Part shown: positions 38,770-53,570 of the stretch, in pieces
How positions within the stretch are numbered: position 1 is the first letter of the stretch
Layout: each line of letters begins with the position of its first letter
From: Bombus terrestris
Lineage: Eukaryota; Arthropoda; Insecta; Hymenoptera; Apidae
DNA length: 64,000 bases
Direction of reading: 5' to 3'
Assembly: GCF_910591885.1 (NCBI RefSeq)
Contig: NW_025963548.1
Location: 6,439,501 to 6,503,500 of the forward strand
Translations under genes and position numbers: made by a program
The notes under the pieces: model-generated
Told to the model about the DNA's origin: nothing
The model's input: the letters and a program-made list of their open reading frames with translations, nothing else
Database searches by the model: none

Positions 38770-40839
38770 TTATATTGCATCACTAAATGACGTATAACGT
38801 TATATTGTATTACTAAATGACGTATAACGTTATATTGCATCACTAAAGGACGTATTACGTTATATACTATTACGTTATAACGTATAACGTTATACTGCAT
38901 CACTATATGACGTATAACGATATATTGCATGACTATAGGACGTATAACGTTATATTGCATCACTACATGACGTATAACGTTATATTGCATCACTATAGGA
39001 CGTATTACGTTATATACTATTACGTTATAACGTATAACGTTATACTGCATCACTATATGACGTATAACGATATATTGCATTACTAAATGACGTATAACGT
39101 TATATAGCTTCTCTTTATGACGTATAACGTTATGAACTATTACGTTATAACGTATAACGTTATATTGCATCACTATATGACGTATAACGTCATATTGCAT
39201 GACTATAGGACGTATAACGTTATATTGCATCACTACATGACGTATAACGTTATATTGCATCACTATAGGACGTATTACGTTATATACTATTACGTTATAA
39301 CGTATAACGTTATACTGCATCACTATATGACGTATAACGATATATTGCATTACTAAAGGACGTATAACGTTATATAGCTTCTCCTTATGACGTGTAACGT
39401 TATGAAATATTACGTTATAACGTATAACGTTATGAACTATTACGTTATAACGTATAACGTTATGAACTGTTACGTTATAACGTATAACGTTATATTGCAT
39501 CACTATATGACGTATAACGTCATATTGCATGACTATAGGACGTATAACGTTATATTGCATCACTACATGACGTGTAACGTTATATTGCATCACTATAGGA
39601 CGTATTACGTTCTATACTATTACGTTATAACGTATAACGTTATACTGCATCACTATATGACGTATAACGATATATTGCATTACTAAATGACGTATAACGT
39701 TATAGGGTTCTCTTTATGACGTATAACGTTATGAACTATTACGTTATAACGTATAACGTTATATTGCATCACTTTATGACGTATAACGTCATATTGCATG
39801 ACTATAGGACGTATAACGTTGTATTGCATCACTATAGGACGTATTACGTTATATACAATTACGTTAGAACGTATAACGTTATATTGCATCACTACATGCC
39901 GTGTAACGTTATATTGCATCACTATAGGACGTATTACGTTGTATACTATTACGTTATAACGTATAACGTTATACTGCATCACTATATGACGTATAACGAT
40001 ATATTGCATTACTAAATGACGTATAACGTTATATAGCTTCTCTTTATGACGTATAACGTTATGAACTATTACGTTATAACGTATAACGTTATATTGCATC
40101 ACTATATGACGTATAACGTCATATTGCATGACTATAGGACGTATAACGTTATATTGCATCACTACATGACGTATAACGTTATATTGCATCACTATAGGAC
40201 GTATTACGTTATATACTATTACGTTATAACGTATAACGTTATACTGCATCACTATATGACGTATAACGATATATTGCATTACTAAAGGACGTATAACGTT
40301 ATATAGCTTCTCTTTATGACGTGTAACGTTATGAACTATTACGTTATAACGTATAACGTTATATTGCATCACTTTATGACGTATAACGTCATATTGCATG
40401 ACTATAGGACGTATAACGTTGTATTGCATCACTATAGGACGTATTACGTTATATACTATTACGTTAGAACGTATAACGTTATATTGCATCACTACATGCC
40501 GTGTAACGTTATATTGCATCACTATATGACGTATTACGTTGTATACTATTACGTTATAACGTATAACGTTATACTGCATCACTATATGACGTATAACGAT
40601 ATATTGCATTACTAAATGACGTATAACGTTATATAGCTCCTCTTTATGACGTATAACGTTATATACTTTTACGTTATAACGTATAACGTTGTATTGCATC
40701 ACTATATGACGTATAACGTCATATTGCATGACTATAGGACGTATAACGTTATATTGCATCACTACATTACGTATAACGTTTTATTGCATCACTATATGAC
40801 GTATAACGTTATATACTATAACGTTATGAATTAATATCG
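38770..40839. repeat. Y-to-Y run, 69 monomers
   Basis: E starts at 39100, 39370 (AGCTTCTCC), 39700 (29 bp), 40029, 40299 and 40629 (AGCTCCTC), giving alternating 9- and 11-mers. It ends with the ACATTACG plus TTTTATTGC signature. Confidence 0.9.
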
Positions 40840-41560
40840 TTATATTGCATCACTATATGACGTAGAACGTTGTATTGCATTACTAATTGACGTATAACGT
40901 TATATAGCTTCTCTTTATGACGTATAACGTTATGAACTATTACGTTATAACGTATAACATTATATTGCATCACTATATGACGTATAACGATATATTGCAT
41001 TACTAAATGACGTATAACGTTATATAGCTTCTCTTTATGACGTGTAACGTTATGAACTATTACGTTATAACGTATAACGTTATATTGCATCACTATATGA
41101 CGTATAACGTCATATTGCATGACTACAGGACTTATAACGTTATATTGCATCACTATAGGACGTATAACGTTATATTGCATTACTACATGACGTATAACGT
41201 TATATTGCATCACTATAGGACGTATTACGTTATATACTATTACGTTATAACGTATAACGTTATGCTGCATCACTATAGCACCTATAACGTTATATCGCAT
41301 TACTGAATGACGCATAACGTTATATAGCTTCTCTTTATGACGTGTAACGTTATGAACTATAACGTTATAACGTATAACGTTATATTGCATCACTATATGA
41401 CGTATAACGTCATATTGCATGACTACAGGACGTATAACGTTATATTGCATCACTATAGGATGTAATACGTTATGATATATTACGTTATTACGTATAACGT
41501 TTTATTGCATCACTATATGACGTGTAACGTAATATACTATAACGTTATGAATTATTATCG
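40840..41560. repeat. Y-to-Y run, 24 monomers, shortened R-type block
   Basis: Opens like the R block and ends like it (ATGCTGC, ATAGCACC, TCGCATTACTGAATG), but most of the interior is missing. Confidence 0.88.
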
Positions 41561-42701
41561 TTATATTGCATCACTATATGAAGTATAACGCTATATTGCA
41601 TTACTAAATGACGTATAACGTTATATAGCTTCTCTTTATGACGTATAACGTTATGAACTATTACGTTATAACGTATAACGTTATGAACTATTACGTTATA
41701 ACGTATAACGTTATGAACTGTTACGTTATAACGTATAACGTTATATTGCATCACTATATGACGTATAACGTCATATTGCATGACTATAGGACGTATAACG
41801 TTGTATTGCATCACTATAGGACGTATTACGTTATATACTATTACGTTAGAACGTATAACGTTATATTGCATCACTATATGACGTATAACGTTATATTGCA
41901 TCACTATATGACGTATAACGATATATTGCATTACTAAATGACGTATAACGTTATATAGCTTCTCTTTATGACGTATAACGTTATGAACTATTACGTTATA
42001 ACGTATAACGTTATATTGCATCACTATATGACGTATAACGTCATATTGCATGACTATAGGACGTATAACGTTGTATTGCATCACTATAGGACGTATTACG
42101 TAATATACTATTACGTTAGAACGTATAACGTTATATTGCATCACTACATGACGTGTAACGTTATATTGCATCACTATAGGACGCATTACGTTGTATACTA
42201 TTACGTTATAACGTATAACGTTATACTGCATCACTATATGACGTATAACGTTATATTGCATCACTATATGACGTATAACGTCATATTGCATGACTATAGG
42301 ACGTATAACGTTATATTGCATTACTACATGACGTATAACGTTATATTGCATCACTATAGGACGTATTACGTTATATACTATTACGTTATAACGTATAACG
42401 TTATGCTGCATCACTATAGCACCTATAACGTTATATCGCATTACTGAATGACGCATAACGTTATATAGCTTCTCTTTATGACGTGTAACGTTATGAACTA
42501 TAACGTTATAACGTATAACGTTATATTGCATCACTATATGACGTATAACGTCATATTGCATGACTACAGGACGTATAACGTTATATTGCATCACTATAGG
42601 ATGTAATACGTTATGATATATTACGTTATTACGTATAACGTTTTATTGCATCACTATATGACGTGTAACGTTATATACTATAACGTTATGAATTATTATC
42701 G
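41561..42701. repeat. Y-to-Y run, 38 monomers
   Basis: Starts with the ATGAAGTATAACG flank and 11-mers at 41621 and 41951. After a C it joins directly to an R-type ending without the expected D, so it looks like a join of two families. Confidence 0.88.
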
Positions 42702-43541
42702 TTATATTGCATCACTATATGAAGTATAACGCTATATTGCATTACTAAATGACGTATAACGTTATATAGCTTCTCTTTATGACGTATAACGTTATGAACT
42801 ATTACGTTATAACGTATAACGTTATGAACTATTACGTTATAACGTATAACGTTATGAACTGTTACGTTATAACGTATAACGTTATATTGCATCACTATAT
42901 GACGTATAACGTCATATTGCACGACTATAGGACGTATAACGTTGTATTGCATCACTATAGGACGTATAACGTTATATTGCATCACTATATGACGTATAAC
43001 GATATATTGCATTACTAAATGACGTATAACGTTATATAGCTTCTCTTTATGACGTATAACGTTATGAACTATTACGTTATAACGTATAACGTTATATTGC
43101 ATCACTATATGACGTATAACGTCATATTGCATGACTATAGGACGTATAACGTTGTATTGCATCACTATAGGACGTATTACGTAATATACTATTACGTTAG
43201 AACGTATAACGTTATATTGCATCACTACATGACGTGTAACGTTATATTGCATCACTATAGGACGCATTACGTTGTATACTATTACGTTATAACGTATAAC
43301 GTTATACTGCATCACTATATGACGTATAACGATATATTGCATTACTAAATGACGTATAACGTTATATAGCTTCTCTTTATGACGTATAACGTTATGAACT
43401 ACTACGTTATAACGTATAACGTTATATTGCATCACTATAAGACGTGTAACGTTATATTGGATCACTGTAGGACGTATTACGTTATGATATTTAACGTCAT
43501 AACGTGTAACGTTATATTGCATCACTATATGACGTATAACG
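42702..43541. repeat. Y-to-X run, 28 monomers
   Basis: The F-triplet module at 42762 is cut to 9 monomers by loss of two units. An 11-mer at 43032 and the GCGGAGG left flank follow. Confidence 0.9.
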
Positions 43542-43782
43542 TTATATACAATTACGTTGCGGAGGAATAACGTTATAGTGCATCACTGTATGACGTATAA
43601 CGTTATATACTACTACGTTATAACGTATAACGTTAGCTTGCATCACTATATGTCGTATAACGTTATATTGCATCACTACTGATCGTATAACGTTATATAC
43701 TTTTACGTTATAACGTATAACGTTATATTGCATCACTATAGGACGTATAACGTTATATTGCATCACTATATGACGTATAACG
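43542..43782. repeat. 241-bp X-X module
   Basis: Part of copy 1 of the 2,041-bp tandem duplication. Confidence 0.9.
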
Positions 43783-44622
43783 TTATATACAATTACGTTG
43801 AGGAGGAATAACGTCATATTGCATGACTATAGGACGTATAACGTTATATTGCATCACTACATGACGTATAACGTTATATTGCATCACTATAGGACGTATT
43901 ACGTTATATACCATTACGTTATAACGTATAACGTTATACTGCATCACTATATGACGTATAACGATATATTGCATTACTAAATGACGTATAACGTTATATA
44001 GCTTCTCTTTATGACGTGTAACGTTATGAACTATTACGCTATGACGTATAACGTTATATTGTATCACTATATGACGGATAACGATATATTGCATTACTAA
44101 ATGACGTATAACGTTATATAGCTTCTCTTTATGACGTGTAACGTTATGAACTATTACGGTATAACTTATAACATTATATTGCATCACTATATGACGTATA
44201 ACGTCATATTGCATGACTATAGGATGTATAACGTTATATTGCATCACTACATGACGTATAACGTTATATTGCATCACTATAGGACGTATTACGTTATATA
44301 CTATTACGTTATAACGTATAACGTTATACTGCATCACTATATGACGTATAACGAAATATTGCATTACTAAATGACGTATAACGTTATATATCTTCTCCTT
44401 ATGACGTGTAACGTTATGAAAGATTACGTTATAACGTATAACGTTATATTGCATCACTATATGACGTATAACGTCATATTGCATGACTACAGGACGTATA
44501 ACGTTATATTGCATCACTATAGGATGTAATACGTTATGATATATTACGTTGTTACGTATAACGTTTTATTGCATAACTATATGACGTATAACGATATACT
44601 ATAACGTTATGAATTAATATCG
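43783..44622. repeat. P block, 28 monomers (840 bp)
   Basis: Against the 33-monomer form it lacks five more monomers (D E F A G); the join is at the GACTATAGGATGTATAACG monomer near 44220. F reads TTACGCTATGACG near 44031. Confidence 0.9.
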
Positions 44623-45582
44623 TTATATTGCATCACTAAATGACGTATAACGTTATATTGTATTACTAAATGACGTATAACGTTATATTGCATCACTATA
44701 GGACGTATTACGTTATATACTATTACGTTATAACGTATAACGTTATACTGCATCACTATATGACGTATAACGATATATTGCATGACTATAGGACGTATAA
44801 CGTTATATTGCATCACTACATGACGTATAACGTTATATTGCATCACTATAGTACGTATTACGTTATATACTATTACGTTATAACGTATAACGTTATACTG
44901 CATCGCTATATGACGTATAACGATATATTGCATTACTAAATGACGTATAACGTTATATAGCTTCTCTTTATGACGTATAACGTTATGAACTATTACGTTA
45001 TAACGTATAACGTTATATTGCATCACTATATGACGTATAACGTCATATTGCATGACTATAGGACGTATAACGTTATATTGCATCACTATATGACGTATAA
45101 CGTCATATTGCATGACTATAGGACGTATAACGTTATATTGCATCACTATATGACGTATAACGTCATATTGCATGACTATAGGACGTATAACGTTGTATTG
45201 CATCACTATAGGACGTATTACGTAATATACTATTACGTTAGAACGTATAACGTTATATTGCATCACTACATGACGTGTAACGTTATATTGCATCACTATA
45301 GGACGCATTACGTTGTATACTATTACGTTATAACGTATAACGTTATACTGCATCACTATATGACGTGTAACGATATATTGCATTACTAAATGACGTATAA
45401 CGTTATATAGCTTCTCTTTATGACGTATAACGTTATGAACTATTACGTTATAACGTATAACGTTATATTGCATCACTATAAGACGTGTAACGTTATATTG
45501 GATCACTGTAGGACGTATTACGTTATGATATTTAACGTCATAACGTGTAACGTTATATTGCATCACTATATGACGTATAACG
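44623..45582. repeat. Y-to-X run, 32 monomers, with an A-G triplication
   Basis: E starts at 44953 and 45403, a 15-mer. The increase comes from an A-G dimer repeated three times at 45013-45192. Confidence 0.9.
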
Positions 45583-45823
45583 TTATATACAATTACGTTG
45601 CGGAGGAATAACGTTATAGTGCATCACTGTATGACGTATAACGTTATATACTACTACGTTATAACGTATAACGTTAGCTTGCATCACTATATGTCGTATA
45701 ACGTTATATTGCATCACTACTGATCGTATAACGTTATATACTTTTACGTTATAACGTATAACGTTATATTGCATCACTATAGGACGTATAACGTTATATT
45801 GCATCACTATATGACGTATAACG
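45583..45823. repeat. 241-bp X-X module
   Basis: Copy 2 of the 2,041-bp tandem duplication. Confidence 0.9.
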
Positions 45824-46663
45824 TTATATACAATTACGTTGAGGAGGAATAACGTCATATTGCATGACTATAGGACGTATAACGTTATATTGCATCACTA
45901 CATGACGTATAACGTTATATTGCATCACTATAGGACGTATTACGTTATATACCATTACGTTATAACGTATAACGTTATACTGCATCACTATATGACGTAT
46001 AACGATATATTGCATTACTAAATGACGTATAACGTTATATAGCTTCTCTTTATGACGTGTAACGTTATGAACTATTACGCTATGACGTATAACGTTATAT
46101 TGTATCACTATATGACGGATAACGATATATTGCATTACTAAATGACGTATAACGTTATATAGCTTCTCTTTATGACGTGTAACGTTATGAACTATTACGG
46201 TATAACTTATAACATTATATTGCATCACTATATGACGTATAACGTCATATTGCATGACTATAGGATGTATAACGTTATATTGCATCACTACATGACGTAT
46301 AACGTTATATTGCATCACTATAGGACGTATTACGTTATATACTATTACGTTATAACGTATAACGTTATACTGCATCACTATATGACGTATAACGAAATAT
46401 TGCATTACTAAATGACGTATAACGTTATATATCTTCTCCTTATGACGTGTAACGTTATGAAAGATTACGTTATAACGTATAACGTTATATTGCATCACTA
46501 TATGACGTATAACGTCATATTGCATGACTACAGGACGTATAACGTTATATTGCATCACTATAGGATGTAATACGTTATGATATATTACGTTGTTACGTAT
46601 AACGTTTTATTGCATAACTATATGACGTATAACGATATACTATAACGTTATGAATTAATATCG
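45824..46663. repeat. P block, 28 monomers
   Basis: Copy of 43783-44622, with the same five-monomer loss and the same CGCTATGACG variant. Confidence 0.9.
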
Positions 46664-47833
46664 TTATATTGCATCACTAAATGACGTATAACGTTATATT
46701 GTATTACTAAATGACGTATAACGTTATATTGCATCACTATAGGACGTATTACGTTATATACTATTACGTTATAACGTATAACGTTATACTGCATCACTAT
46801 ATGACGTATAACGATATATTGCATGACTATAGGACGTATAACGTTATATTGCATCACTACATGACGTATAACGTTATATTGCATCACTATAGTACGTATT
46901 ACGTTATATACTATTACGTTATAACGTATAACGTTATACTGCATCGCTATATGACGTATAACGATATATTGCATTACTAAATGACGTATAACGTTATATA
47001 GCTTCTCTTTATGACGTATAACGTTATGAACTATTACGTTATAACGTATAACGTTATATTGCATCACTATATGACGTATAACGTCATATTGCATGACTAT
47101 AGGACGTATAACGTTATATTGCATCACTACATGACGTATAACGTTATATTGCATCACTATAGGACGTATTACGTTATATACTATTACGTTATAACGTATA
47201 ACGTTATACTGCATCACTATATGACGTATAACGATATATTGCATTACTAAAGGACGTATAACGTTATATAGCTTCTCTTTATGACGTGTAACGTTATGAA
47301 CTATTACGTTATAACGTATAACGTTATGAACTATTACGTTATAACGTATAACGTTATGAACTGTTACGTTATAACGTATAACGTTATATTGCATCACTAT
47401 ATGACGTATAACGTCATATTGCATGACTATAGGACGTATAACGTTATATTGCATCACTACATGCCGTGTAACGTTATATTGCATCACTATAAGACGTATT
47501 ACGTTGTATACTATTACGTTATAACGTATAACGTTATACTGCATCACTATATGACGTATAACGATATATTGCATTACTAAATGACGTATAACGTTATATA
47601 GCTTCTCTTTATGACGTATAACGTTATGAACTATTACGTTATAACGTATAACGTTATATTGCATCACTATATGACGTATAACGTCTTATTGCATGACTAT
47701 AGGACGTATAACGTTATATTGCATCACTATAAGACGTGTAACGTTATATTGGATCACTATAGGACGTATTACGTTATGATATTTAACTTCAAAACGTGTA
47801 ACGTTATAATGCATCACTATATGACGTATAACG
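46664..47833. repeat. Y-to-X run, 39 monomers
   Basis: E starts at 46994, 47264 and 47594. It follows copy 1 of the 2,041-bp unit until about 47,100, then becomes like 25510-26663, ending in the GTGGAGG left flank. Confidence 0.9.
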
Positions 47834-48165
47834 TTATATACAATTACGTTGTGGAGGAATAACGTTATAGTGCATCACTGTATGACGTATAACGTTATAT
47901 ACTACTACGTTATAACGTATAACGTTAGCTTGCATCACTATATGTCGTATAACGTTATATTGCATCACTACTGATCGTATAACGTTATATACTTTTACGT
48001 TATAACGTATAACGTTGTATTGCATCACTATATGACGTATAACGTCATATTGCATGACTATAGGACGTATAACGTTATATTGCATCACTACATGACGTAT
48101 AACGTTTTATTGCATCACTATATGACGTATAACGTTATATACTATAACGTTATGAATTAATATCG
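47834..48165. repeat. 332-bp X-to-Y module
   Basis: Same order as 26664-26995. Confidence 0.9.
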
Positions 48166-49276
48166 TTATATTGCATCACTATATGACGTAGAACGTTGTA
48201 TTGCATTACTAATTGACGTATAACGTTATATAGCTTCTCTTTATGACGTATAACGTTATGAACTATTACGTTATAACGTATAACATTATATTGCATCACT
48301 ATATGACGTATAACGTCATATTGCATGACTATAGGACTTATTACGATATATACTATTACGTTATAACGTATAACGTTATACTGCATCATTATATGACGTA
48401 TAACGATATATTGCATTACTAAATGACGCTTAACGTTATATAGCTTCTCTTTATGACGTGTAGCGTTATGAACTATTACGTTATAACGTATAACTTTATA
48501 TTGCATCACTATATGACGTATAACATCATATTGCATGACTACAGGACGCATAACGTTATATTGCATCACTACATGACGTATAACGTTATATTGCATCACT
48601 ATAGGACGTATTACGTTATATACTATTACGTTATAACGTATAACGTTATACTGCATCACTATATGACGTATAACGATATATTGCATTACTAAATGACGTA
48701 TAACGTTATATAGCTTCTCTTTATGACGTATAACGTTATGAACTATTACGTTATAACGTATAACGTTATATTGCATCACTACATGACGTATAACGTTATA
48801 TTGCATCACTATAGGACGTATTACGTTATATACTATTACGTTATAACGTATAACGTTATCTTTCATCACTATAGGACGTATAACGTTATATTGCATCACT
48901 ATATGACGTATAACGTTATATTGCATCACTATAGGACGCATTACGTTATATACTATCACGTTATAACGTATAACGTTATATTGCATCACTCTATGACGGA
49001 TAACGATATATTGCATTACTAAATGACGTATAACGTTATATATCTTCTCTTTATGACGTGTAACGTTATGAACTATTACGTTATAACGTATAACGTTATA
49101 TTGCATCACTATATGACGTATAACGTCATATTGCATGACTACAGGACGTATAACGTTATATTGCATCACTATAGGATGTAATACGTTATGATATATTACG
49201 TTATTACGTATAACGTTTTATTGCATCACTATATGACGTATAACGTTATATACTATAACGTTATGAATTAATATCG
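48166..49276. repeat. Y-to-Y run, 37 monomers
   Basis: R-type opening including GTAGCGTTATG, then the TTATCTTTC monomer at 48856, then a K-type TATGATATATTACGTTATTA ending before Y. Private changes include ACTTATTACG near 48337 and AACATCATATTG near 48523. Confidence 0.88.
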
Positions 49277-50206
49277 TTATACTGCATCGCTATATGACGT
49301 ATAATGTTATACTGCATCACTATATGACGTAGAACGTTGTATTGCATTACTAATTGATGTATAACGTTATATAGCTTCTCTTTATGACGTATAACGTTAT
49401 GAACTATTACGTTATAACTTATAACATTATATTGCATCACTACATGACGTAGAACGTCATATTGCATTACTATAGGACGTATAACGTTACATTGCATCAC
49501 TACATGACGTGTAACGTTATATTGCATCACTATAGGACGTATTACGTTGTATACTATTACGTTATAACGTATAACGCTATACTGCATCACTATATGACGT
49601 ATAACGATATATTGCATTACTAAATGACGTATAACGTTATATAGCTTCTCTTTATGACGTATAACGTTATGAACTATTACGTTATAACGTATAACGTTAT
49701 ATTGCATCACTATATGACGTATAACGTCATATTGCATGACTATAGGACGTATAACGTTGTATTGCATCACTATAGGACGTATTACGTTATATACTATTAC
49801 GTTAGAACGTATAACGTTATATTGCATCACTACATGACGTGTAACGTTATATTGCATCACTATAGGACGTATTACGTTGTATACTATTACGTTATAACGT
49901 ATAACGTTATACTGCATCACTATATGACGTATAACGATATATTGCATTACTAAATGACGTATAACGTTATATAGCTTCTCTTTATGACGTATAACGTTAT
50001 GAACTATTACGTTATAACGTATAACGTTATATTGCATCACTATATGACGTATAACGTCATATTGCATGACTATAGGACGTATAACGTTATATTGCATCAC
50101 TATAAGACGTGTAACGTTATATTGGATCACTATAGGACGTATTACGTTATGATATTTAACTTCAAAACGTGTAACGTTATAATGCATCACTATATGACGT
50201 ATAACG
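49277..50206. repeat. Y-to-X run, 31 monomers
   Basis: Opens with the ATCGCTATATG flank. E starts at 49637 and 49967, then the GTGGAGG left flank. Part of copy 1 of the 3,364-bp tandem duplication. Confidence 0.9.
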
Positions 50207-51288
50207 TTATATACAATTACGTTGTGGAGGAATAACGTTATAGTGCATCACTGTATGACGTATAACGTTATATACTACTACGTTATAACGTATAACGTTA
50301 GCTTGCATCACTATATGTCGTATAACGTTATATTGCATCACTTCTGATCGTATAACGTTATATACTTTTACGTTATAACGTATAACGTTGTATTGCATCA
50401 CTATAGGACGTATAACGTTATATTGCATCACTATAGGACGTATTACGTTATATTGCATCACTATAGGACGTATTACGTTATATACTATCACGTTATAACG
50501 TATAACGTTAGCTTGCATCACTATATGTCGTATAACGTTATATTGCATCACTTCTGATCGTATAACGTTATATACTTTTACGTTATAACGTATAACGTTG
50601 TATTGCATCACTATAGGACGTATAACGTTATATTGCATCACTATAGGACGTATTACGTTATATTGCATCACTATAGGACGTATTACGTTATATACTATCA
50701 CGTTATAACGTATAACGTTATATTGCATCACTATATGACGTATAACGATATATTGCATTACTAAATGACGTATAACGTTATAAAGCTTCTCTTTATGACG
50801 TGTAACGTTATGAACTATTACGTTATAACGTATAACGTTATATTGCATCACTATATGACGTATAACGTCATATTGCATGACTATAGGACGTATAACGTTA
50901 TATTGCATTACTACATGACGTATAACGTTATATTGCATCACTATAGGACGTATTACGTTATATACTATTACGTTATAACGTATAACGTTATGCTGCATCA
51001 CTATAGCACCTATAACGTTATATCGCATTACTGAATGACGCATAACGTTATATAGCTTCTCTTTATGACGTGTAACGTTATGAACTATAACGTTATAACG
51101 TATAACGTTATATTGCATCACTATATGACGTATAACGTCATATTGCATGACTACAGGACGTATAACGTTATATTGCATCACTATAGGATGTAATACGTTA
51201 TGATATATTACGTTATTACGTATAACGTTTTATTGCATCACTATATGACGTGTAACGTTATATACTATAACGTTATGAATTATTATCG
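50207..51288. repeat. X-to-Y block, 36 monomers, with an internal 210-bp duplication
   Basis: Seven monomers, from TTAGCTTGC to a B with CTATCACG, occur twice in a row at 50298-50507 and 50508-50717. CACTTCTGATCG is a private variant of both. The end is R-type. Confidence 0.9.
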
Positions 51289-52158
51289 TTATATTGCATC
51301 ACTATATGAAGTATAACGCTATATTGCATTACTAAATGACGTATAACGTTATATAGCTTCTCTTTATGACGTATAACGTTATGAACTATTACGTTATAAC
51401 GTATAACGTTATGAACTATTACGTTATAACGTATAACGTTATGAACTGTTACGTTATAACGTATAACGTTATATTGCATCACTATATGACGTATAACGTC
51501 ATATTGCATGACTATAGGACGTATAACGTTGTATTGCATCACTATAGGACGTATTACGTTATATACTATTACGTTATAACGTATAACGTTATATTGCATC
51601 ACTATATGACGTATAACGTTATATAGCTTCTCTTTATGACGTATAACGTTATGAACTATTACGTTATAACGTATAACGTTATATTGCATCACTATATGAC
51701 GTATAACGTCATATTGCATGACTATAGGACGTATAACGTTGTATTGCATCACTATAGGACGTGTTACGTAATATACTATTACGTTAGAACGTATAACGTT
51801 ATATTGCATCACTACATGACGTGTAACGTTATATTGCATCACTATAGGACGCATTACGTTGTATACTATTACGTTATAACGTATAACGTTATACTGCATC
51901 ACTATATGACGTATAACGATATATTGCATTACTAAATGACGTATAACGTTATATAGCTTCTCTTTATGACGTATAACGTTATGAACTATTACGTTATAAC
52001 GTATAACGTTATATTGCATCACTATATGACGTATAACGTCATATTGCATGACTACAGGACGTATAACGTTATATTGGATCACTGTAGGACGTATTACGTT
52101 ATGATATTTAACGTCATAACGTGTAACGTTATATTGCATCACTATATGACGTATAACG
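51289..52158. repeat. Y-to-X run, 29 monomers
   Basis: E starts at 51349, 51619 and 51949. The unit before 51619 lacks a D, so its plus-strand frame runs out through E. It ends with the GCGGAGG left flank. Confidence 0.9.
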
Positions 52159-52640
52159 TTATATACAATTACGTTGCGGAGGAATAACGTTATAGTGCAT
52201 CACTGTATGACGTATAACGTTATATACTACTACGTTATAACGTATAACGTTAGCTTGCATCACTATATGTCGTATAACGTTATATTGCATCACTACTGAT
52301 CGTATAACGTTATATACTTTTACGTTATAACGTATAACGTTATATTGCATCACTCTATGACGGATAACGATATATTGCATTACTAAATGACGTATAACGT
52401 TATATATCTTCTCTTTATGACGTGTAACGTTATGAACTATTACGTTATAACGTATAACGTTATATTGCATCACTATATGACGTATAACGTCATATTGCAT
52501 GACTACAGGACGTATAACGTTATATTGCATCACTATAGGATGTAATACGTTATGATATATTACGTTATTACGTATAACGTTTTATTGCATCACTATATGA
52601 CGTATAACGTTATATACTATAACGTTATGAATTAATATCG
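52159..52640. repeat. X-to-Y block, 16 monomers (482 bp)
   Basis: The X(GCGGAGG) tail through ACTTTTACG is joined to a CACTCTATGACGG A and a short E F A G ending. This is the junction between the two 3,364-bp copies. Confidence 0.9.
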
Positions 52641-53570
52641 TTATATTGCATCGCTATATGACGTATAATGTTATACTGCATCACTATATGACGTAGAACG
52701 TTGTATTGCATTACTAATTGATGTATAACGTTATATAGCTTCTCTTTATGACGTATAACGTTATGAACTATTACGTTATAACTTATAACATTATATTGCA
52801 TCACTACATGACGTAGAACGTCATATTGCATTACTATAGGACGTATAACGTTACATTGCATCACTACATGACGTGTGACGTTATATTGCATCACTATAGG
52901 ACGTATTACGTTGTATACTATTACGTTATAACGTATAACGCTATACTGCATCACTATATGACGTATAACGATATATTGCATTACTAAATGACGTATAACG
53001 TTATATAGCTTCTCTTTATGACGTATAACGTTATGAACTATTACGTTATAACGTATAACGTTATATTGCATCACTATATGACGTATAACGTCATATTGCA
53101 TGACTATAGGACGTATAACGTTGTATTGCATCACTATAGGACGTATTACGTTATATACTATTACGTTAGAACGTATAACGTTATATTGCATCACTACATG
53201 ACGTGTAACGTTATATTGCATCACTATAGGACGTATTACGTTGTATACTATTACGTTATAACGTATAACGTTATACTGCATCACTATATGACGTATAACG
53301 ATATATTGCATTACTAAATGACGTATAACGTTATATAGCTTCTCTTTATGACGTATAACGTTATGAACTATTACGTTATAACGTATAACGTTATATTGCA
53401 TCACTATATGACGTATAACGTCATATTGCATGACTATAGGACGTATAACGTTATATTGCATCACTATAAGACGTGTAACGTTATATTGGATCACTATAGG
53501 ACGTATTACGTTATGATATTTAACTTCAAAACGTGTAACGTTATAATGCATCACTATATGACGTATAACG
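52641..53570. repeat. Copy of 49277-50206
   Basis: Offset +3,364 bp. Differences noticed: first monomer ATATTGC against ATACTGC, and GTGTGACG near 52872 against GTGTAACG. Confidence 0.9.
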
